NCBI GenBank assembly: GCA_022578605.1 | Contig: MU394057.1 | Coordinates: 796,916 to 860,915, forward strand | Reading direction: 5' to 3' | Length of the DNA: 64,000 nt | DNA from: Camillea tinctor | Taxonomy: Eukaryota > Ascomycota > Sordariomycetes > Xylariales > Xylariaceae | Part shown: in pieces, positions 56,070-64,000 of the stretch | How positions within the stretch are numbered: position 1 is the first letter of the stretch | Layout: each line of letters begins with the position of its first letter | Position numbers and translations under genes: made by a program | Notes under the pieces: model-generated | Databases searched by the model: none | The model's input: only the letters and a program-made list of their open reading frames with translations | Told to the model about the DNA's origin: nothing

Positions 56070-59000
56070 GGTTGCGGTTGATACGAGAACGCTGGAGAGA
56101 CTCAGCAAAAGGACTGTTGACAGAAAAATGAGATGATTATAATATAAAATAAGTCGATGTTAATAAAACGTGGAAAACCAGCCACAAAGTATACAAGAAG
56201 TAGAGTAAGAAAGAAGCGGAAAGAAAGTCGTGATGTTGATAGATGTGTGAGAATGGGATGAGAAAATTAGAGGCCAAGAGTAGAAGATATTCTAAGCTAC
56301 TTATACTCATTCAAAGCTATTCATGTTCTATACATGTTCTATACATGCTTATTTCTCCATAACCCGCACTTAGGATGATTATAGTATTAAGCTTAGTTTC
56401 TAACTTTCTAATCCCCACATGTGAGGCCTTAACCGCCTTGATCTGTAGAGTGAAGGGTATCAAACTTGGTGACTGCCGCATCATCAAGCTAAACGACCCT
56501 CCCAAACGATGATGAGATTGGTGTTGCGTAGCTAGAGCCGACCTCTCATATGCGGCTAGGCAACTCTAGCAGGATTTCGCGACGTTTGAAGATCTGATGC
56601 ACATGGGACAGGGCCAAGTCTGGGGTGTTGCTGTTTCAAGCTATCCACCTCCATTCAATTGGCAAGGGTCAGTTTGGAGCTTAGGGACGTTTGGTAATCA
56701 GACTTGTCGTATTAGTATTACCAAAAACTCTCCAATGCTACTAAACATAGGTACGTAGTCTCTGGGGAAGAGTCGCATTGATAAAACTCGATGTCAAATC
56801 CTTACAGATCTTGAAATTGACTTCTATATTATGGGGGAATTTCAAGCTTAAGACGACTTACAACCACGGATTCGTCTGAGTCTGGTGTAACCCGCCTGCT
56901 TAGCGCCGGCCTTCAAATTACCTAAAGCGGTAACCAAGCGAGTTCTAAAGTTCACCACCGATGATTTACCATAGTTTGGGGTTGCACCAGGGTTCCGTTC
57001 GGTCAGGTACTTACATACGTAGTTACGTAGGCCTTCTCGTAAAAGGGGCGGAAGTGCAATTGCACCACTATATCGATGTCTTCTGAGCTTGGATGATCGA
57101 TATCAGTACTTATTACCTACAGCCCGCATTATACATTCATGTAATGCTATTTCGATCGCTAATTATGAAGTAGCACTATGCTAGTTATGCTTTAAGTTGC
57201 CTATGTTTAACTCAATACAATTGTTGCAACTATCAATAGATCAATAGTTTGAGATTTAATTATACGTTTCAATGTTCCCATAGCCAAGATTACCCGTAGA
57301 ATCAAAAGAACAGAGAAAAGAAAAGAAAACAAGCTTCTAGCTTCTATGGATGCATTTGCGCTAAGTTAGTGAGCTGAATGCCCAGTTGACCCAAACGTTG
57401 CTGAGTATACAAAATCCCCAGCAAACAATGCTCTTGCTGTGTAGCATGCCCAGACTTGATTGACCAATGTGCTGCAAGCATCTTGGAGATCGACGAGCAG
57501 GGCCTGGACCAATGGGCTTTGGTAGATTAAAACTCCCCAGGTTTCATGCCAAGGGGTTGCAATGAATACCCTCGCACTAAACCATCTACTATAATTCGCG
57601 CATGGATCTAAGAGGATCTAAGGGGTCCGATCTGCCTGGGCGCAAATCATAAGCAAAGTAGAACCAAACCCTACAACTCTCGAAACCCCCTACCAGCATA
57701 ATCCATGACATCGAAGTAGACGAACGTCGGAGAGCATCACGACCTCCCGGCACTAGCGGGATGGCCTTGGAAAGACCCTTGCCCATATAATATCAGCCTC
57801 GAGAAGAAAGAAAAAAAAGAAAAAAAAGAACCCTTCTTGCAGTTCCTTCGCACTTCGATACATATCCCAAAATATCGGTCAAGACCTTAGAGCCTCACCG
57901 ACTACCTAGAACACCGTGTGCAAATGAGTGATCTGAATCTAGAGTGTTTCTCAATTGCCATCTGGATTATGAAGTTGGGGCGGGATATATGATGTAGGTA
58001 GGTATCTATGGATGGTCATAATTTTAGACGGGTCAGTGCCATGCGGATCGATGTCGGTCCTGTTGCGACTCGCTGCCAGGGACAGCAATTAGAGCATCAA
58101 GGGATGCAACCTTATAGCAGGCTGGCGGTCAGCTGGTCGTTTCAGTATGCCATATAGAGCCAAGACCATGTTTAACCTCTGATATCTTTAGACGAACCTG
58201 AAGCATGCCCTCACCGCTGAGGCTTTTATTTTTACAGGTAGCGACGTTACAGTATGTTGTAGGTTTGATGTCCTCGCCCTTGGGTAGATCCTCGCCTCTA
58301 ATGAGGGTCAAGGCCTTGCTCACCGCAAAGCGACACCGCTTCTGAGGCCTCGCAAGTTTTGATTTCCCATACCTCAAGCATTGGGGGATCTAGTCCGCGG
58401 AGCCATATACCTCTTCTAGAGAGTGAGACAGCCAGCCTCGAGAAGGGACATGGCTGTGCTGCAACTACTTTTGCTTCATGTGGCTCTTGAGATCATCTCT
58501 CCCTAGAGAGTGGTTAGTATTGAGCTGGACAACTCTAACAGCTGGACAGCTCCAAACTAAGTCGGTACTATTTCTTTTTTTCTCTCTCTTTCAGCTTGAT
58601 GCGCTTGGATGTCACAGCTCGCTCTCGTCTAGTTAGCAAAAGTTCAACTCTTCTTCTACCTTGACCACTCTATTCTGACAGTATCCTAGTATGGTATATT
58701 GAAAGGTATTAAAACTTTGTCAAGGTCAAGTCACCTATAGCCTTCTTCAAAGTCCCATTCATGTCTAGCTAAACCCCTAGTTTAACAGCCCAAAGGACAT
58801 GTGTAGCACCGAGGAGGTGGGAAGGCGTCCTTACGGCGCGTTTCTACAGCTAGAAGAAGAGATCTAAGACATACCTGCAAGATTAGGGCATGTCTCATAA
58901 TATGACGTGTCGGATTTGACTGTCACTTATTCGTAGAACTACCAGTTCTCCTTGCGTAACTACTCAAATCCCAGAGGCGGTAAGAGATATACCAACCCAG

Positions 59001-60970
59001 TCTTTTCATCATCATGGCCTGATCTCCATACTGACAAGTCTCAATTAGTTGAGTGTCCAGTCCGCCTCCATAGTTTTCGCCACCACAACCGGAGATATTG
59101 ATGATAGCCTAAGGACGGTCCTGAGTGGATTCATCTGCTATTTCATTCCACAATATAGTCAAACACGGCAACATACAGCCACTCCAGATGTACTGGCTCG
59201 TCTATGCTTCTGCTCATAATGACATTTAACGGTGCTGCGAACCGGGAGCACCGTGGGTTGCGTGGAGAAAAGTGATTCAGACCCTTATAAAGCCTTCCCG
59301 TGTCCATCCCACCAGTGGAAAGCAATTCTTTCCCAGATCCGAGGTCAACGTCGGAGGCAACTCTATCCGCTTCAAGGAAATATCTATACTATAGCAAGAC
59401 ATTGCGCCTAGCCCGTGCTAAGTGAATGGACGAAGTGGAAAGAAAAAGAAAAGCAAGGGGAAAATTGACATTTTAGGTAAATAACTATTTAGTTAGTCTT
59501 GACTAGGAAGGGCCGAGAACAGGACGATAGCAAGACATGACGGTAGCTAGTCCCTTGCGGTTTCTTCTTAGTCGACTTCTCCGAGACCCCAGCGACGATA
59601 TCGAAATGCGGTCGGCGGGCATCCAAAATCCAGGGTCCTTCGACTGTCTTAGAAAGCAAGCACCGAGAACTATCAGCGAAGGCGCGCCACCTGCCGTGGA
59701 AGGTATCGAACAAAGGCCTTATTCTAGATCGGAGGAAATGAAGTCCCATACGGCCTTGTCGAAGAAGTCTCAGTTCTCACGGAAGGATTTCCGTATATCT
59801 AGACCACATGGGGTGGGATGATCGAGATACTCGAGTTCTCTATCGTGGAAGAGCTAAGAAAGAGTAAAAGGGGGTTACCGCCGTGCTGGTTGTAAGACTT
59901 CATTAAGAGACTGCCAGTGCGGATTTTAGCAGGCCCTTAATTTTCTGATGCCGACAGTTGCGTTTTAGTACTGTCGGCACTCGTCGCGCGATTTGAATCT
60001 TTGGACCATAACATATCTTGGTAGTCTTGAGGTTGGAGTTGACCCTTCGCAACCTCAACTTTTTTTTTTCTTTTCAATTTAGCTCATCCCTTTGTATTCT
60101 TTGAATTAACGCAAGGTTTAGAGGCAGGTATTTCGCTTGCACACCTAGGTAGGTTGGATGTGTCCATACTGAGAGAGAGAGAGTGAGTGAGCAATAGAGC
60201 AAGTTGCTTGGTCCTATCGCAGTATGGAATCGATAAGGCTCTAATAACAGCAACATTGTAGATGGATCTTGTAGGTTCAACTATTCTAGGCTAACTGATA
60301 AGCAACACATAACTTACCTACCTAGGAAAATGATGAGTAGATAGATAAAATATCCTATACTTTAGAGTTAGCTGGTAAGAGATATATAGAGTAATTCATA
60401 TGTTTCTATACTCTTTTTAAGTACCATGTTGGCAGCTGGTATATGCGGCCACCTATTGTGGAACAAACACACTAGTGTACAATGTAGCAAACATCTATGT
60501 ATTTAAACCGTAGCAGTGCTCCATGGTACGCACCTTCGCTCTTAGATAGTTACAACACACAATTCACTTGCCGAATTCCCTGATTAGCTGTAATTACTGT
60601 GCGAAGGCCTCCACAAGCCTTCATACCATTTATAGACATGTATAATGTAAGGTAACCATGTGTCATCCATTGTCGCCAAGTGAGAACCTTAGCTACTACC
60701 TAGGTATATAGTATGCGCAGTTAGATACACCGTAGAACACACTGTTTGCCCTTTTCGGAAGTTTACGATATGCACGGACCACCACCTCTCGCTGCGTCAT
60801 AGCGCCGGTGCAAGAAAAAAAAAGTTGCATCAAAACTTTTCGATGCAACTTCAAATTGACGAATCGGCAAAGAGGTTTGTTGTTGAGCGCAAAAAGGTTG
60901 AATTGGTCAGTTCGCAAGGTCTCCAGCATACCTTAATACTGAGAACGCAGAGTGTTCACCACTACAAACC
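56070..60970. other. Long gene-poor stretch, relic DNA likely
   Basis: No gene with recognisable domains. ATG frames of 65-94 codons occur at 57589-57786 (-), 58129-58377 (-) and 59537-59821 (+), the last overlapped by an antisense frame. None shows a domain, introns or strong context. CCTAGGTA/TACCTAGG motifs lie at 60144, 60319 and 60699. Confidence 0.45.
59949..59979. other. Perfect 10-bp inverted repeat with 11-base loop
   Basis: TGCCGACAGT at 59949-59958 pairs fully with ACTGTCGGCA at 59970-59979. It may be the end of a small transposon relic or a transcript hairpin. Confidence 0.5.
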
Positions 60971-62890
60971 ATGCGTCCCCTGCTGGCGGCGCCTATCTGC
61001 CCGTCTTGTCTGTTCACCACCAACGCCCGTAACCTGCTGTTGAGCGCAAGACATCAAAGGCCATCACCATGGGTCACCCAGCGGCTTTACTCCCGCCATG
61101 ATAAACCGACCCGCAACTCACGAATGGTACTCTCAACGCGTGTTTCCTATGGTCCAGGAGGGGAAGCTCATAGGAGAAGTGAAAGGCCGCCCCGGAGCCA
61201 GGCGGGGCCGTTCGGAGGCATGAACCGGACGTCGGCACCCGTTCTGCGAGGTGACGCACGGATTTCTTCAAGACTGCGCGGCCCTGGTAGTGCTGGCAGT
61301 AGCCGTGGGGATAGCAGAGAGTCAAGAGGGGATGACCGTCGGGTAAAGGCAATGAAGATGCAGGGATCGCTAGCAACCATACCGTACGGACAAAGGGCGC
61401 GCACCAAGGAGGAAATTAACGATATCGATTCGTTCGACAAATTTGACCTCCTGCCCGAAATCAAGGAAGCTATGTCCCAAGATGTCTTGAAGGGGATGGT
61501 TAATATTAAGCCTACCCCCGTACAGAGACTTGCCATACCAGCGCTGCTAGGCTCAGGTACTAGACGGCGGTCTCGGACGGCAGCGAAGGACGCCTCGGAG
61601 AGACAAGAGTTCCTACTAGCCGCAGAGACCGGTTCGGGCAAGACCCTTGCCTACCTCCTACCAGTCATCAACGCCTTGAAGCAGGCCGAGGCTGTCGATC
61701 CGGCCATCGCCGAGCACAAAGAGGCCTACACGAAGCAGTGGTTGGCAATGCGTGAGCCCGGATACACGGGGCCTCGTGAGCTTCCGCCTCACCCGACTAT
61801 GGCGCGGCCAAAAGTTATTGTTCTTGTCCCTACAGCCGAGCTCGTAGAGCAGGTAGGCAAAGTTTCGAAGGCCTTATCACACGAAGTCAAATTCAAGATC
61901 TCCATGTACTCAGCCAATATATCGGCCAAGGTCATCAAAGCAAACATGTACTCGCCTAAGGGTATTGACATGGTCGTTGCAACACCTCACCTACTCTCGT
62001 CTATGGCGGAATCAGACCCGTTCATCCTCTCACGCGTCACCCATCTTGTGATAGACGAAGCCGACTCGCTCTTCGACCGTGGTTTCTCTCCTGTGACCAC
62101 AGCGATCCTCGACCGCGCGCTTCCCACGCTGAAGCAGCTCATCCTCTGCTCAGCTACCATCCCCCAACGACTCGAGAGGCTCTGCAGCAACGAGTTCCCT
62201 GACATGATACGCATCACGACCCCGAACCTGCACGCGATCCCGCGTCGCGTCCAGCTCGGCGTCATCGATGTCTCGAAGGAGCCGTACCGCGACGACAAGG
62301 ACCTCGCGTGCGCAGACGCTATCTGGACGATCGGCAAGGATGCCGCACAGGCACAGAGCTCCGCGGGGCCCGAGGGCGACGACACGCGGCACATCATCGT
62401 GTTTGTCAACGAGCGCGAGCGCACGCAGGAGGTCGCGCAATACCTCCAGTCCAAGGGGATCAACGCCGTGGCGCTGCACCGCGACACGCCCGAGCAGCGG
62501 CAGTCGGAGATGCTCGAGTCGTTCACGCGCGCCGAGTACCCCTCGCCGTCGCCGGAGGCTAGTGAGGACGACGCCGGGGAGAAGCCGAAGCGGTACGAGC
62601 CCAGCAAGACTATGCACATACCCCCGCCCGGCAAAGGCCGCCGCACCCTCGACAACACCCGCGTCATCGTGGCTACAGACCTGGCGTCGCGCGGCATCGA
62701 CACCCTGGCCGTCCGCCACGTCATCCTGTACGATGTGCCGCACAACACTATCGACTTCATCCACCGCCTCGGGCGCGCGGGACGCATGGGCCGCCGCGGA
62801 CGCGGCGTGGTGCTCGTGGGTAAGCAGGATCGCCGCGATATTGTCGCTGAGGTCAGGCAGAGCATGTTTATGGGTCAGGCGCTGATATAA
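60971..62890 (+). CDS. MRH4: Mitochondrial DEAD-box RNA helicase Mrh4
   Basis: ATP-dependent RNA helicase needed for assembly of the mitochondrial large ribosomal subunit in yeast. Intronless, 639 residues. The N-terminus (MRPLLAAPICPSCLF ... RHQRPSPWVTQRLYSRH) is basic and free of acids for about 40 residues, as expected for a matrix presequence. Helicase motifs in order are KPTPVQRLAIP (Q motif), AETGSGKT (221-225 for GSGKT), PTAELVEQ, VVATPHLL, DEAD at 362, SAT at 394, HIIVFVNE, TDLASRGID and HRLGRAGRMGR at about 598. A charged Pro/Ser-rich insert sits in the second RecA-like domain at about 520-560, usual for fungal Mrh4. Confidence 0.94.
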   Translation: MRPLLAAPICPSCLFTTNARNLLLSARHQRPSPWVTQRLYSRHDKPTRNSRMVLSTRVSYGPGGEAHRRSERPPRSQAGPFGGMNRTSAPVLRGDARISSRLRGPGSAGSSRGDSRESRGDDRRVKAMKMQGSLATIPYGQRARTKEEINDIDSFDKFDLLPEIKEAMSQDVLKGMVNIKPTPVQRLAIPALLGSGTRRRSRTAAKDASERQEFLLAAETGSGKTLAYLLPVINALKQAEAVDPAIAEHKEAYTKQWLAMREPGYTGPRELPPHPTMARPKVIVLVPTAELVEQVGKVSKALSHEVKFKISMYSANISAKVIKANMYSPKGIDMVVATPHLLSSMAESDPFILSRVTHLVIDEADSLFDRGFSPVTTAILDRALPTLKQLILCSATIPQRLERLCSNEFPDMIRITTPNLHAIPRRVQLGVIDVSKEPYRDDKDLACADAIWTIGKDAAQAQSSAGPEGDDTRHIIVFVNERERTQEVAQYLQSKGINAVALHRDTPEQRQSEMLESFTRAEYPSPSPEASEDDAGEKPKRYEPSKTMHIPPPGKGRRTLDNTRVIVATDLASRGIDTLAVRHVILYDVPHNTIDFIHRLGRAGRMGRRGRGVVLVGKQDRRDIVAEVRQSMFMGQALI

Positions 62891-63769
62891 GGGGTAAAAC
62901 GAAAAAAAGGGGGGAGGGAGTAATGGTCAAAAAAGAAGAGGGGAATGGGAAGGGAGCTGGTATCTCAAAATAAACATATGGTTGTAAAGGCGCCTCTCCT
63001 CCAAATATTACGAAGTAAACTTCGTCTAAGTACATATCAAACCTCCCTTGGCTTAATAGAAATGCCGTGTTGTCCCAGTTGTGGGGTTGTCGTTTTCATA
63101 TACTAACCCAGTCCAGTGGAATCTGCCGTCTCTCCGGCTAGTGTGTGGCCTCTCTCTGAGGAACTTGAATGTCAGCTTGCAATCTCAAGTCGTCTGGAGT
63201 AGAATTTAAACTTGCATGAGGGCGATCATTGTGACTTTGGGGCCTATTTTCCCCAATTTTGCTTCCCTTTCGATGGTAGATGTGAATAATTCCATGGTCT
63301 CTTTAGATAATGATAATCGTCTCCATGCGTCTGTCTCTTCGACGTAAGCTACATACCTTCACCTTTCCGTATTTGCCGACGACAGTGGCAATAGTCTGAG
63401 AAACTTTTCTCACTATATTAACAGACATGGTTATCACGAGATATTGTGTACGAGAGCGTTTGCAATTCAGCTAATAGGTAATTATCTTTGGGTCTCAAGG
63501 TCCGTGATCTCTCTCCTCCTTTTGTCAAGGAATTCAGCCTCTATTTATGACCAAAGTCTCGAGCCCTGTTCTATATACTCTTCAGTACTCGTATGTGGTA
63601 TCTCGTTACTGTTAGTTCTATTTGCAAGTGTTGTAAGGTTCTTGTAACACGGTAAACCATTGTGACTCCCATGATCTTTGCTTTCGTTGCCCTTACAGTC
63701 AACGAAACATTGAGAGTCATGACCGTATGACAGGATGATGGATGAATCTGAGCAGGAACCAGACGGTTT

Positions 63770-63830
63770 TGTTACGAATAAGTGTTTGGCAAGCCCATTG
63801 TACCATGAGACAAAAGATTCTCACAATGAC
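63770..63830. mobile_element. LTR-like relic, copy B
   Basis: Starts TGTTACGAAT and shares CATTGTACCATGAGAC and TTCTC...CAAT with 15087-15146, then a later (T)CCTGTATTAT (63851-63861) that also follows copy A. Same orientation as copy A. No internal coding sequence is visible. Confidence 0.55.
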
Positions 63831-63882
63831 TACTCAGTTATTATGACCCAATCCTGTATTATATACCATACCGGCACCTTAT

Positions 63883-63906
63883 GGGGGGGGGGGGGGGGGG
63901 GGGGGG
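63883..63906. repeat. 24-base poly-G run
   Basis: Uninterrupted G24 followed by AT-rich DNA and an A9-10 run. It could be a true G-quadruplex-prone tract or an assembly artefact, since homopolymers of this length are error-prone. Confidence 0.8.
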
Positions 63907-64000
63907 TAAAATTATTTGAAAGGTTAAAGGTCACCAACCAAAAAAAAAATCCAAACCGCAAAGGCCCAAGCAAAATTTATTGTGGGTGAAACAAAGAATT

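Larger units (their letters stand above)
62891..64000. other. Intergenic after MRH4, no gene seen
   Basis: Non-coding DNA containing the second LTR-like relic and a long poly-G run. Short frames here have no support. Confidence 0.45.

Noticed and set aside
59489..59821. Overlapping 86- and 94-codon frames on opposite strands
   Set aside because: Neither has a domain, good start context or introns; they cannot be told apart from chance.
1..64000. CRISPR arrays, rRNA genes, prokaryotic operons
   Set aside because: No regularly spaced direct repeats or rRNA-like sequence; introns and gene content are clearly fungal.

Overview
This window looks like nuclear DNA of a filamentous ascomycete (Pezizomycotina, most likely Sordariomycetes). 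Genes are compact, with introns of about 47-230 bp, fungal branch points (CTAAC-like) and GTAAGT-type donors. The products are typical fungal orthologues: PacC, Ku80, Mrh4, Swc5, Iwr1 and Top3. Intergenic DNA is long, rich in poly-purine and poly-pyrimidine tracts, and carries a recurring CCTAGGTA/TACCTAGG motif. I see no operons, prokaryotic signals, tRNA, rRNA or CRISPR. All exon models were made by eye from splice signals, reading frame and remembered family sequences.

Layout. 1-12.5 kb is gene-dense: topoisomerase III (partial, minus), a DUF1295 membrane protein, a 564-bp MITE with an 8-bp target duplication, a small protein with a myristoylation-type N-terminus, a DUF4149 membrane protein and Ku80 (with a probable GC-AG intron). 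12.5-20 kb is gene-poor, with one unrecognised gene and an LTR-like relic. It ends in a remarkable promoter, where 17 GCCAAG hexamers (the PacC binding core) lie upstream of pacC itself (20046-22137). 24.5-35 kb holds an MFS anion transporter, a SET/MYND protein, a secreted-protein gene broken by one in-frame TAG, a CsbD-like stress protein, a MAPEG protein and Swc5. 38.5-44.4 kb holds a CBM48 (AMPK glycogen-binding type) tail-anchored protein and Iwr1. 47.7-54.1 kb holds a SANT-like nuclear protein and a Tfc7-like histidine phosphatase. 55.5-56.1 kb holds a repetitive secreted protein with four R/KR-HHAGQK units, a probable Kex2-processed peptide precursor. 61-62.9 kb holds the mitochondrial DEAD-box helicase Mrh4. 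The end of the window has a second copy of the LTR-like relic and a 24-G run.

How the genes relate. Most are independent housekeeping genes: DNA repair and topology (Top3, Ku80), chromatin and transcription (Swc5, Iwr1, SET, Tfc7-like) and mitochondrial ribosome assembly (Mrh4). There is no biosynthetic cluster. The two signals most worth following are the pacC self-regulatory site array and the HHAGQK repeat precursor, which has no tailoring-enzyme gene beside it in this window.
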